This document shows positions 1 to 7,429 of a stretch of DNA of 18,707 nucleotides, piece by piece. The notes beneath the pieces are model-generated. The model worked only from the letters and a program-made list of their open reading frames with translations, searched no databases and was not told where the DNA came from. Source of the DNA: CALCKW01 sp033852095 (GTDB lineage: Bacteria > Pseudomonadota > Gammaproteobacteria > CALCKW01); the NCBI GenBank assembly GCA_033852095.1, contig JAWSVD010000213.1, positions 1-18,707 on the forward strand, given 5' to 3'. The position numbers and the translations under genes were made by a program. Each line of letters starts with the position of its first letter. Position 1 is the stretch's first letter.

Positions 1-512
1 GCAGTCCAGTTTGCGGGAGATGGGGACTGAGCCCTAGTTTCCCGCCGATTAGCGAGTGTTACGTCGCCAGCTGACACTCTCTCTCAGATCTGAATCACTG
101 CTCATTCGATTGTCATGTCGGTGTTTCCTTGTCTGGAACTGCCTCCACAGCGGAGGTGTGCGCTGGCCTGCGTATTTTCATGTCTTTCGGTACGAACTTT
201 GGCAGCCGACCGGGGTGCGAGCGGCTGCCTTGATGGCGCAGCAGATTGTACTCAGTGGTTGTTTTGTAAATAATTGCATATGTATCAGCAGTGGCCGCTA
301 GCCCCTGATACCTCTCCACTGTGCGGATTCAGGGAGAGCGCGTGAGCGAAGCTTCAGGCAACAGCGTACCGCTTTGGTGCTCATCAACAGTTAGCGTCAA
401 TCACTGTCCTGGAATTACGCGCGTCTGCGATTGCAACCCCGCGGGGCGCAAGCTTTGTTCAAATTGGCCACTGAAGTGGTTTGACTACAAACACAGGCAC
501 CTGCCAAAAAAT
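1..512. other. Gene-free leader region upstream of the MHYT gene
   Basis: I see no convincing gene on either strand here; the short frames present have no family resemblance. A hairpin-like element lies at the window edge, with arms GCGGGA (13-18) and TCCCGC (40-45) and a nested GGG/CCC pair. No T-run follows it, so I do not call it a terminator. Bases 342-512 are open in the same frame as the MHYT gene, with a GTG at 342 preceded by AGGGAG (331-336). The peptide this would add is Cys-rich and unlike any MHYT protein. I therefore treat the stretch as 5' leader, with that longer start as the main alternative. Confidence 0.5.
246..274 (+). promoter_or_regulatory. Candidate sigma70 promoter for the MHYT gene
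   Basis: TTGTAC (246-251) and AATAAT (269-274) are separated by 17 bases in the AT-richest part of the leader. If used, it gives a long leader of more than 200 bases before the ATG at 513. This is a pattern match only. Confidence 0.25.
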
Positions 513-1217
513 ATGTTCTACAGCTACGATCCCTTTCTTGTCGTCGCCTCGGTAGTGATTGCTGTCGTGGGTGCCTACAGTTGTTTTGGTCTGGTCTCCC
601 AGGTTCGCAAGCACCAGTTGGCTGGCCGCGAGTATCAGCTCATCGCGGCGGCTTTGGCCATCGGCGGTAGTATCTGGGCTATGCATTTCGTGGCCATGTT
701 GGCTGTCAATTTGCCGGTGGAAATTCGCTACGATTTCTTCACCACTTTGTTTTCTGGTCTGGCGGCGGTGTTGGTGACCGCTGTTGCATTACTGATTGTT
801 CTTCCCGGTAATTATCAGCTGCGGCGGATCGCGCTTGCGGGGCTGTTGCTGGGGCTGGGCGTTGCGGGCATGCACTACGTGGGCATGGCAGCGATTCGTG
901 GTAATTGTGTACTGAGTTATTCGAATTTTTGGGTGATAGCCTCCGTTTTGGTTGCCGTGGTGGCATCGAGCGCTGCGCTGTGGGCGGCCTTGACGCTGCA
1001 GGCCACCTGGGCTTGCATGGCGGCTGCGTTGATCATGGGTCTGTCGATATCGGGCATGCACTTCACGGCCATGCTCGGGACCGCATTTATCTCAATCGAC
1101 AACGCGGTGACTTTTTCTCAGGCTGTTATCAGCCCGCAAAGTCTTGGTCTGGCCATCGCGGTGATGACGCTTGTCATCCTGGGCTGGGCCATCCAGTTTT
1201 CGGGTGATCGGGACTGA
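513..1217 (+). CDS. Stand-alone MHYT-domain integral membrane sensor protein
   Basis: This is a 234-residue, highly hydrophobic protein with about seven predicted membrane helices. It carries the three diagnostic MHYT repeats: MHFVAM (residues 57-62), MHYVGM (120-125) and MHFTAM (182-187). In this family the conserved Met and His residues near the outer membrane face are proposed to bind a metal, possibly copper, and sense O2, CO or NO. Most relatives carry GGDEF/EAL or kinase output domains; this one ends right after the last helix, so it has no output module. I chose the ATG at 513 because MHYT proteins normally begin with a YDP.LV segment, as seen here. An in-frame GTG at 342 with AGGGAG upstream would add 57 residues unlike the family. 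The gene converges on the nuclease-fold gene 70 bases away. The family call is firm; the ligand and partner are unknown. Confidence 0.85.
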   Translation: MFYSYDPFLVVASVVIAVVGAYSCFGLVSQVRKHQLAGREYQLIAAALAIGGSIWAMHFVAMLAVNLPVEIRYDFFTTLFSGLAAVLVTAVALLIVLPGNYQLRRIALAGLLLGLGVAGMHYVGMAAIRGNCVLSYSNFWVIASVLVAVVASSAALWAALTLQATWACMAAALIMGLSISGMHFTAMLGTAFISIDNAVTFSQAVISPQSLGLAIAVMTLVILGWAIQFSGDRD

Positions 1218-1287
1218 GACTGTGTGCTGCTCGCCACTGTGGCCACTGGGAATTCGTTCAGGTTTTTATGCTGGGAATAGCGCCGGT

Positions 1288-2238
1288 TCAGTTTTCGGGA
1301 TGGTACTCAGCGTTTTGTTCTGAGGGCGAGAGATCAAAATCTGCGTATGCTGGGTAATGATCCGAGGGCCACTCGCCGAGGAACTTCCGTCGCAATACAG
1401 TGGGGACGCCTTTTGCATATATGTTGGCGCTTGCGCCGATGTGGTCTATTGCGCTGAACAAATTGATACCTCTGTTGAGGTGATAGGTCGAGCCGTCGAT
1501 GGCAAGGAATTTGATTCCCACGGATTCAAGGATCTTTAAGCTTTTTCCACCTGCTCGCTCGTTGATGTCACCCACGATCAGTACCCGCTCTCCGGCGTCA
1601 ATCAAAGGCGATACACGGGATTTCAGCAGTTCTGCGGAGAGTAGCCGATTAGACGAACTCTTGAATTCAAAATGCACGTTGAATACAAAAATGTTTTCAC
1701 CGGACGCTGTGCGCAGTTTTGCCCACGAGCAGAAGGCGGGGTAGGAGCCGTTGAAGGTGCGGGAGTAAATCACATCCGGTGTGTCGGAGAAGAAAAACCA
1801 CCCTTGATCCAGCAGGCGCAGTCTGTCTTTACGGTAGAAGATGGCTTGGGTGGAGGGAAATGTCCGCCAGTCACCCACCGCTGCCGCTGCGAATTCGGGG
1901 TGCTGTTGTAACAGGTAGTCGAGTGTCAGGTTGACGCTGCCTTCATCGCCACCGGCAAAACTCTCCATTTCCTGAAAAGCGAATATATCGGCATCAACAG
2001 CGCGCACCGCCATGCTCATCGGGGCCTTGCGGCGCTGCCAATCGCCCACTGACCAGGCGCCATTCTCGCGGCCAAGCCGGATGTAGTGGACGTTGTAGGT
2101 TGCCACGCGCAGCAGGCCATCAGCCTTGCTGCTGAGCACTGATTCGCCGGAGTTTGACAAGTGCATGGCGCAGGCGACCAGCAGCAATAGCAGCGGCGCG
2201 ATGATCAGTGTTTGCACAAGCCGTTTTAGGACTCGCAT
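1288..2238 (-). CDS. Endonuclease/exonuclease/phosphatase-fold lipoprotein
   Basis: This 316-residue protein has the DNase I/exonuclease III-like (EEP) fold, a family of metal-dependent phosphodiesterases acting on nucleic acids, phospholipids or inositol phosphates. Motifs visible in order are Asn49 in ATYNVHY, Glu90 in FQEME, His189 in FNVHFE, Asp224 and Asn226 in VGDINE, Asp265-His266 in IDHIG and Asp293-His294 in SDHYP. The active site therefore looks complete. The N-terminus has basic residues, a hydrophobic run and a lipobox ending at Cys23 (LLVAC), indicating an exported lipoprotein. I chose the ATG at 2238; a GTG at 2271 would put eleven non-signal residues in front. It lies 71 bases downstream of the sugar dehydrogenase gene on the same strand, so the two may be cotranscribed. 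The substrate cannot be assigned. Confidence 0.85.
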   Translation of the reverse strand: MRVLKRLVQTLIIAPLLLLLVACAMHLSNSGESVLSSKADGLLRVATYNVHYIRLGRENGAWSVGDWQRRKAPMSMAVRAVDADIFAFQEMESFAGGDEGSVNLTLDYLLQQHPEFAAAAVGDWRTFPSTQAIFYRKDRLRLLDQGWFFFSDTPDVIYSRTFNGSYPAFCSWAKLRTASGENIFVFNVHFEFKSSSNRLLSAELLKSRVSPLIDAGERVLIVGDINERAGGKSLKILESVGIKFLAIDGSTYHLNRGINLFSAIDHIGASANIYAKGVPTVLRRKFLGEWPSDHYPAYADFDLSPSEQNAEYHPEN

Positions 2239-2309
2239 GTGATTCGCCGTTTGTTCATGTCGGGTTGCCACCAGATATCAGCGCTTGCCACTGCAAATAT
2301 GCAACGGCG

Positions 2310-3458
2310 TCAGTTCTCTGGATTTTGATCGATCAATCGAAACACACCGGCGTTGCTGATGCCCACGTAGACGGTGCCGTCCGCGGCGGTGGTGAGAGAG
2401 CGCACGCGCTGCAGGCCGTCCATCACCACGGTAAATACAGCCTTGTCTCCCGTCGGGCGAAAGTGCAACTCGCCGAATTTGAGCGAGCCCGCCAGCAGGC
2501 CATCACCGAGTGAAGGGTATTTGGCTTTGCTGACGGTGGTTAGCCCTGAGGGTGCTATCGACGGCGTCCAATGCCAAGTGGGGGTCTGGGTGCCCTCCAG
2601 TGTTTGATGTTCGGTGATCTGTGTGCCTACGTAGTTGATGCCAAAGGTCGCCAGGGGCCAGCCGTAGTTGCTGCCGGCGCTGATGTTGTTCAGCTCGTCG
2701 CCGCCCTTTGGGCCGTGCTCGTGCAGCCACAGCTGCTGAGTGCGCGTGTCGTAGCTGAGGCCCTGGGGGTTGCGGTGGCCGTAACTCCAGACAGCGGGGC
2801 GGGCACTGGCGGTGGCGGCAAAGGGGTTGTCCTCCGGCACACTGCCGTCATCAAACAGTCGATACACCTTGCCGCCGTCTCGGCTGAGGTCTTGTGGGTT
2901 GCTGTCGCGGTCACCCCGGTCGCCGATGGTGAAATACAGGTAGCCGCCCTGCAGGACAATGCGGCTGCCGAAGTGGTGGCCGCTACTGCTGGGCCTGTCA
3001 CCCACGTACAAGTCCGTCCAGCCCTGCAGCGAGTCGCCCACCAGCTGAGCGCGGGCTATCGCTGTCTGCTGTTTGCCCTGCAGCGGTTTGGCGTAACTGA
3101 AATACACCCAGGCGTTCTGGGCAAAATCAGGGTGCACAGCGACATCCAGCAATCCCCCTTGGCCGCCTGCGTGCACACTGGCCACGCCACTGATCTCAGT
3201 CTTCTCACCCAAGGCACCTAGGCGGAAAAGCTGACCACTGCGTTCAGTGACGAGCAGATCGCCGCCGGGCAGCACGGCCAGGCCCCAGGGCACTTGGATG
3301 CTGTCATTGATACTCTGCAGCTGAAGTGCATTGATCACCGCGCTGGTGGCCTTGCCGCCAGGTAGGTGTGCGTTGGCCTGCTGCACGGTGGGCGCGCAGG
3401 CGGAGAGTGCGAGAACACAGGCGAATTTCACGACGATTTGAAGGCTAGGGGTGCGCAC
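2310..3458 (-). CDS. PQQ-dependent aldose sugar dehydrogenase (glucose/sorbosone dehydrogenase family), lipoprotein
   Basis: This 382-residue beta-propeller enzyme belongs to the soluble glucose/sorbosone dehydrogenase (YliI/Asd-like) family, which oxidises aldose sugars with PQQ in the periplasm. Signature segments are VPWGLAVLPGGDLLVTERSG (57-75), HHFGSR (161-166), the TIGDRGDRD calcium/PQQ region (177-185), YGHRNPQGL (226-234), HEHGPKGGDELN (246-257) and SNYGWP (263-268). A lipobox ends at Cys21 (LALSAC), so the protein is probably membrane-anchored rather than freely periplasmic. The start is GTG, preceded by AGAGG at good spacing; no better ATG exists nearby. It is divergent from the glycosidase gene, and its leader contains a 12-bp inverted repeat. 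No PQQ synthesis genes are present in this window. Confidence 0.9.
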   Translation of the reverse strand: MRTPSLQIVVKFACVLALSACAPTVQQANAHLPGGKATSAVINALQLQSINDSIQVPWGLAVLPGGDLLVTERSGQLFRLGALGEKTEISGVASVHAGGQGGLLDVAVHPDFAQNAWVYFSYAKPLQGKQQTAIARAQLVGDSLQGWTDLYVGDRPSSSGHHFGSRIVLQGGYLYFTIGDRGDRDSNPQDLSRDGGKVYRLFDDGSVPEDNPFAATASARPAVWSYGHRNPQGLSYDTRTQQLWLHEHGPKGGDELNNISAGSNYGWPLATFGINYVGTQITEHQTLEGTQTPTWHWTPSIAPSGLTTVSKAKYPSLGDGLLAGSLKFGELHFRPTGDKAVFTVVMDGLQRVRSLTTAADGTVYVGISNAGVFRLIDQNPEN

Positions 3459-3473
3459 AGGACGTCCTCTCTG

Positions 3474-3516
3474 GTGTCTGCCTGCAGTTTATCAACTATC
3501 GCTGGCAGGCAGACAC
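3474..3516. repeat. Perfect 12-bp inverted repeat in a divergent intergenic region
   Basis: The arms GTGTCTGCCTGC (3474-3485) and GCAGGCAGACAC (3505-3516) are exact reverse complements separated by 19 bases. It lies 16 bases upstream of the sugar dehydrogenase GTG start and about 100 bases upstream of the glycosidase ATG. It could be an operator read by a dimeric regulator (arm centres 31 bp apart, about three helical turns) or a leader-RNA hairpin of the dehydrogenase gene. It has no T-run, so it is not a normal terminator. Confidence 0.7.
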
Positions 3517-3618
3517 ACAAACGGGTGAAAATGCCGGTGGTGGCTGCTTCAGCTGGCAAATACCTGCGGCATGGAATCCATCTTGCCTAACATCAGTACG
3601 AATGAAGGAGCGGCGCGA

Positions 3619-4476
3619 ATGAAGGTGTTTTGGTCTCTGGTTTTGGCGTGTTCGCTGTCTGTACAGAGTGCTTGCAGCAGTGGTGGTGGTGGCGGCGGTA
3701 GTACCGCGGGCTCTGTCTTGGATCCTGACGTAGCGCCGGTGACAGCGGGGCAGTGGTACCGTCCCTCGGTGTTCGTCACCTGGCAGTGGCAGCTGCAAGG
3801 GGCGCTCAACACTTCCTACGCCGTCGATCTGTACGATGTGGATCTCTTTGATACCCCGGTGGCGACGATTCAAGCTATTCAATCCAGTGGGAAGCGCGTT
3901 ATTTGTTATTTCTCGGCTGGCTCCTATGAGGATTTCAGGGAGGACAAGGACGATTTCGATCCGGCAGTGCTGGGTAACACACTGGACGGTTGGCAGGATG
4001 AGCGCTGGCTGGATGTTCGCTCTGCCAATGTGCACGGCATCATGCAAGCGCGCCTGGTTCTGGCGAAAAACAAAGGCTGTGACGGCGTTGAGCCCGACAA
4101 CATGGACGCCTACGCCAATGATTCGGGTTTTGCTTTGACGGCGCGTGATCAGCTGGCCTTTAATCGTTTCTTGGCCAACGAGGCGCACGCGCGCGGTTTG
4201 TCTGTCGCGCTGAAGAACGATCTAGATCAGATCTCCGAGCTCGTGGATTATTATGATTTTGCCGTGAACGAGCAGTGTTTTGAGTACAGTGAGTGTGCTG
4301 CACTTAGGCCGTTTATTGACGGTGCCAAGCCTGTCTTAAACGCGGAATATCTGGCGATCTACGCCACCGATGCAACGGCCAGAAGCGCTGTTTGTACCGA
4401 GTCGCTTGGCCATCAATTCAGCACCTTGTTGTTGCCCTTGGCGCTGGATGACAGCTTCCGACACAGCTGCCTTTAG
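3619..4476 (+). CDS. GH114-type endo-alpha-1,4-polygalactosaminidase-like lipoprotein
   Basis: This 285-residue protein resembles the glycoside hydrolase family 114 / TM1410-like TIM barrel. Known members cleave alpha-1,4-linked galactosamine polymers, such as galactosaminogalactan in fungal biofilms. Family-like segments are the Trp-rich WQWQLQG entry (55-61), YAVDLYDVDLFD (67-78), KRVICYFSAGSYE (92-104), the acidic CDGVEPDNMD (154-163), SVALKND (195-201) and FAVNEQCFEY (214-223). Asp155/Glu158 and Glu218 are candidate catalytic acids. The lipobox ends at Cys19 (VQSAC) and is followed by a Gly-rich linker, so it is probably tethered to a membrane. AAGGAG at 3605-3610, eight bases before the ATG at 3619, decides the start over the upstream in-frame ATG at 3571. 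The true polymer substrate is unknown. Confidence 0.82.
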   Translation: MKVFWSLVLACSLSVQSACSSGGGGGGSTAGSVLDPDVAPVTAGQWYRPSVFVTWQWQLQGALNTSYAVDLYDVDLFDTPVATIQAIQSSGKRVICYFSAGSYEDFREDKDDFDPAVLGNTLDGWQDERWLDVRSANVHGIMQARLVLAKNKGCDGVEPDNMDAYANDSGFALTARDQLAFNRFLANEAHARGLSVALKNDLDQISELVDYYDFAVNEQCFEYSECAALRPFIDGAKPVLNAEYLAIYATDATARSAVCTESLGHQFSTLLLPLALDDSFRHSCL

Positions 4477-4643
4477 TTTCGAGCTGTCACGGCACGGGCG
4501 CTGGTCGTAGTCCAGTGCTTTAGGGCTTTCCTGAACAGTCCGGCACTCTCTGGAATTCTGCAGCACTGCTTAGCTGTCTTTTTGGTAAATAAGTACTACA
4601 TCTTGGGGCCGATACGGGGTTTTTAGCCTTCAAGGAGTGAAGG

Positions 4644-5492
4644 ATGCGCCAGACCAGAGTGATAGCACCGTTAGTCATGTTGTTTGTATCCGTGTTCAGC
4701 GGCATCAGTGCCGTTTCCGCAGATGATGAGGGGCCGCGCCTGTTGCGCAGCTCCGGTATCGCAGCGCATTATTCGGCACTGTTTGATTTGATGAACACGC
4801 AGATGGGATTGAAGCTCGACGATCACAAGCTCGCTTCCTACAAAGTGGAATATAACGACGCTGCCTTAGACGCCTTGGCCGGTGTCGCCACACCAGATAA
4901 GCGCTACTTGGCTGATTGGTTCGAATCGCCACTGGGGCAGAAGCTGCGCACTACCCAGGCGCAGCCGGTTGATTATTTCGCACTCAGCCGTATGCCTGAA
5001 GGGCTGGAACAGGCCAGCGATTCGCGCCAACAGCTGATCGAGGATCTGATCGATTCAGGGAAGATGGTTGAAGCGAGCATGAAGATGAACGCCGAGCTGT
5101 CGCAGGTGTTTTTCATGGCGATGAACACCCACGCCGACGAAGAGCACCGTATATCGGCACAGGACATGGCGGCATACCAGCAGCAGTTTGGTGATGAGGC
5201 GCGAAGCTTCTACCGCGCCATACTGACCCTGCAGATGGGCATTGTTTTTGAACACTACAATCAAGACGAGCTGCTGCAGCTGAGCGGCGTGTTTCAAGAA
5301 ACAGCCTACCGCGCCTATTCTGATGCAACGCTAGAGGCGTTCATCGAGGTGATCAGTTTGCTCATCTACGAGCAAGGGGCGGTGATATTCGCCAGCTACC
5401 CCAAGCGAAAATCAACAGCTCGCAGACGCGCGAGCAGTTGCCCTGCGCCTGTAGATCACGGCATCAGTCAGGAGAATCTGCTGGCGCAGTGA
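4644..5492 (+). CDS. Secreted DUF2059-like protein of unknown function, possible C-terminal frameshift
   Basis: The protein is 282 residues with a clear Sec signal peptide, probably cleaved near VSA (23-26). The rest is mostly alpha-helical. The segment DWFESPLGQKL (91-101) resembles the helical motif of DUF2059 proteins, whose function is not known; a second similar helical region follows. AAGGAG just upstream supports the start. The last 30 or so residues change character abruptly to a basic, low-complexity tail after SYP. Skipping one C in the CCCC run at 5399-5402 gives instead a helical, natural-looking tail (ENQQLADARAVALRL) ending at TAG 5452-5454. The called end at 5492 may therefore be an artefact of a one-base change. 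A strong terminator follows. Confidence 0.6.
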   Translation: MRQTRVIAPLVMLFVSVFSGISAVSADDEGPRLLRSSGIAAHYSALFDLMNTQMGLKLDDHKLASYKVEYNDAALDALAGVATPDKRYLADWFESPLGQKLRTTQAQPVDYFALSRMPEGLEQASDSRQQLIEDLIDSGKMVEASMKMNAELSQVFFMAMNTHADEEHRISAQDMAAYQQQFGDEARSFYRAILTLQMGIVFEHYNQDELLQLSGVFQETAYRAYSDATLEAFIEVISLLIYEQGAVIFASYPKRKSTARRRASSCPAPVDHGISQENLLAQ

Positions 5493-5522
5493 TTGCCGCA
5501 GCGCTGTTTTTGATTGATAGTA

Positions 5523-5548
5523 GGGGCTCACGACTGAGCCCCTTTTTT
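5523..5548 (+). terminator. Rho-independent terminator after the DUF2059-like gene
   Basis: A perfect 8-bp stem, GGGGCTCA (5523-5530) with TGAGCCCC (5535-5542), closes a CGAC loop and is followed by six T residues (5543-5548). It lies 30 bases past the stop codon and separates this gene from the isochorismatase gene. Confidence 0.93.
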
Positions 5549-5638
5549 GTGTGGGCTGTCGTGCTGCTGTCAGATGATTCAGCACCAGAGTGAATCCGAA
5601 GCGTTTACCCATCACCACACAGCACCAAGAGTCTGAAC

Positions 5639-6178
5639 ATGACAACCACCATTGACCCCGAGCAAAGCACGTTACTGATCATCGACTTGCAGGACAAGCT
5701 GCTGCCCGTGATCGATGAGAGTACAGCGCTGCTGGGTAACGCTGGCAAGTTAATGCAGTGCGCCAATCTGCTCTCAGTGCCCAGCGTGATCACAGAGCAA
5801 TTACCCGATCGGCTCGGCGGCACAGCTGCGCAGATCGCGGTGCATCACAGCGGCGAGGTATTGCAAAAATCAGCCTTCAGCGCTGCACGTGACCCCGAGC
5901 TGTTGCAGGTTTTGGCGCCCCGCTCACAGGTGGTACTGCTGGGCACGGAGGCCCACGTCTGTGTGTTGCAAACTGCGCTGGGCTTGCTGGATAAGGGCTT
6001 GGTGGTCTGGGTGGTGATCGACGCCTGTGGCTCGCGCACAGCGGAGAACAAACAGGCAGGGCTGGCGCGCATGCAGGCAGCCGGTGCCATGCTTGTCACC
6101 ACCGAGATGGTGGTCTTTGAGTGGCTGGGGGACGCGAAGCACCCCCAGTTTCGGGATGCGCTGGCGCTGATAAAATAA
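5639..6178 (+). CDS. Isochorismatase-family cysteine hydrolase
   Basis: This 179-residue cytoplasmic hydrolase has the isochorismatase/nicotinamidase alpha/beta fold. The catalytic triad is visible as Asp16 in LLIIDLQDKL, Lys77 in LQKSAFSA and Cys108 in TEAHVCVLQTAL. The cis-peptide-like VPSVITEQLP region and the CGSRTAENKQAGLARMQAAG segment are typical of the small YcaC/hydrolase subgroup. These act on amides or ester-like substrates that cannot be predicted from sequence. The ATG has AAGAG seven bases upstream. It stands alone: a terminator precedes it and it converges on the metalloprotease gene 124 bases away. There is no sign of a siderophore or nicotinamide pathway next to it. Confidence 0.88.
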   Translation: MTTTIDPEQSTLLIIDLQDKLLPVIDESTALLGNAGKLMQCANLLSVPSVITEQLPDRLGGTAAQIAVHHSGEVLQKSAFSAARDPELLQVLAPRSQVVLLGTEAHVCVLQTALGLLDKGLVVWVVIDACGSRTAENKQAGLARMQAAGAMLVTTEMVVFEWLGDAKHPQFRDALALIK

Positions 6179-6302
6179 CAGGTTGAGGCGCTAGAATCGG
6201 CTGCCTCACCGCCTATGCTGGCGACTGGGGAGCGGGCGGTGGCGCCTTCCCCAGCCGGGCCAACAGAGCGCATTGATGCAGCTGTGCTCTGCCCGAGTTA
6301 AC

Positions 6303-7322
6303 TCAATCCCTCGTCACCATCACCCGATAGCTGCCGGTGCTTTGATTGCTGTAGTGGCGAATGATCGCGAGATAGTGGCCCGGTTGCAGCTCCGCGACAA
6401 TGCGTGAATTGCGCCCCGATCCCCCGTCGTCGTCCTCGGCCACTTTGGTGGTTTTGTCGTCTGGGCCAAACAGAGACAAGACCAAGTCTGTGGTGCAGCT
6501 TGTTTCTATGGTGTGTGTGCCTGCCTGGCCCACGTCAAAGCTGTAGCTGTCCTCTTCGCCTGCCGCGGATATTTCCGCCGTCACGCCCTGCAAGACGGTC
6601 AGCGGCGTGGTGCCTGTTCCGTCGCCCGAGCCGCGCCCGGGATACATCACGGCGCTGGCGGCGAAGGCCTTGTCTTGGGCGGACAGCTCGTCGTTTTTGT
6701 CGGTGCCCTGCCCAGACAGCGTCCAGTTGGCCGGGAAGGCGTACAGCATGATTGAACGCGGGTCAAAATCGGTGCCGTGTACCTGGTCGGCGCGGTATTT
6801 GTTCAGCACGTTGTGGCGAATGGTCGCCGGATCCCAGAAGTTGGGTGCACCGGAGAGATCGGCGATCACCGCGGCCTCGTTCCACTCGATGCCACCGGCC
6901 GGGTTCTGGTGCTCGTGACTAAAGCCGATCATGTGACCGAACTCGTGCAGTATGACGCCTTCGTCAACCCAGCCCAGGTTGAGTGTGGCGGCGTGCAGCG
7001 GGATGTCCAGGTTGTCGGTGCCCACGTAGGACCAAGCGCCGTCATCCTCATCAAAGCTGACCCGGATTTTTGCCCGCGGATCGTCGCTGAACTCGAAATT
7101 GAGGTTGGCGTGTTCTGTCCATTTTGGTGCCGTGGACCGGACCAGTTCCCGCTGGGCTTCGGTGCCGCCCAGGAATCGAATACTGATGGTGCTTTCATTT
7201 GGCCACTGCTTGCCCATCAGGCTGACCGCGCGGTCGCTTGTGCCGACCATCATGGTGCGCTGTGGTTTGTTCATGTCCCTGGGCAGGACTCGGTCAAAAC
7301 ACATCTTGTTTGCTGCTTTCAT
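6303..7322 (-). CDS. Astacin-like (M12) zinc metalloprotease with C-terminal PPC domain
   Basis: The protein is 339 residues. It has the metzincin zinc site HEFGHMIGFSHE (126-137), giving ligands His126, His130 and His136 with general base Glu127. The Met-turn is SIMLY (190-194), where Tyr194 matches the fifth astacin ligand. A Gly/Thr-rich linker (about 231-240) leads to a bacterial pre-peptidase C-terminal beta-sandwich domain (about 243-336), usually found on secreted proteases. The chosen ATG at 7322 has AAGGAG seven bases upstream; the open frame continues to 7433 but that part looks like leader. No signal peptide is visible: the N-terminus is polar and basic. This is odd for a protein with a PPC domain. 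It lies 107 bases downstream of the caspase fusion on the same strand and is probably cotranscribed with it. Confidence 0.87.
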   Translation of the reverse strand: MKAANKMCFDRVLPRDMNKPQRTMMVGTSDRAVSLMGKQWPNESTISIRFLGGTEAQRELVRSTAPKWTEHANLNFEFSDDPRAKIRVSFDEDDGAWSYVGTDNLDIPLHAATLNLGWVDEGVILHEFGHMIGFSHEHQNPAGGIEWNEAAVIADLSGAPNFWDPATIRHNVLNKYRADQVHGTDFDPRSIMLYAFPANWTLSGQGTDKNDELSAQDKAFAASAVMYPGRGSGDGTGTTPLTVLQGVTAEISAAGEEDSYSFDVGQAGTHTIETSCTTDLVLSLFGPDDKTTKVAEDDDGGSGRNSRIVAELQPGHYLAIIRHYSNQSTGSYRVMVTRD

Positions 7323-7429
7323 TCCCTTGCTCCTTGGCCTTGAGGCCAGCAGTTGAGTGCGCTGTTGGCACCTTGTGTTCGGTGTTGGGTGTTTGTGCCG
7401 CATGGCATTGTTTTGCCGTGCGGCTGAAC

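Noticed and set aside
56..319. Overlapping short open frames on both strands of the left leader
   Set aside because: No recognisable family, no good ribosome site, and unusual composition; best treated as non-coding.
331..380. Riboswitch-like GGGAGAG ... CAGGCAA pattern upstream of the MHYT gene
   Set aside because: It faintly recalls glycine riboswitch core segments, but the spacing is too short and the central conserved segment is missing.
2239..2271. GTG start for the EEP-fold protein at 2271
   Set aside because: It would place polar residues in front of a clean lipoprotein signal that starts at the ATG at 2238.
2571..3221. 216-codon plus-strand frame inside the sugar dehydrogenase
   Set aside because: Antisense shadow of a well-supported beta-propeller gene; Ala/Val-rich with no motif.
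3496..4188. 230-codon minus-strand frame opposite the glycosidase
   Set aside because: Antisense shadow; the plus-strand gene has a lipobox, a strong ribosome site and family motifs.
6225..6254. Hairpin CTGGGGA/TCCCCAG between the isochorismatase and metalloprotease genes
   Set aside because: Real 7-bp inverted repeat between convergent genes, but with a 16-base loop and no T-run in either direction; not enough to call a terminator.
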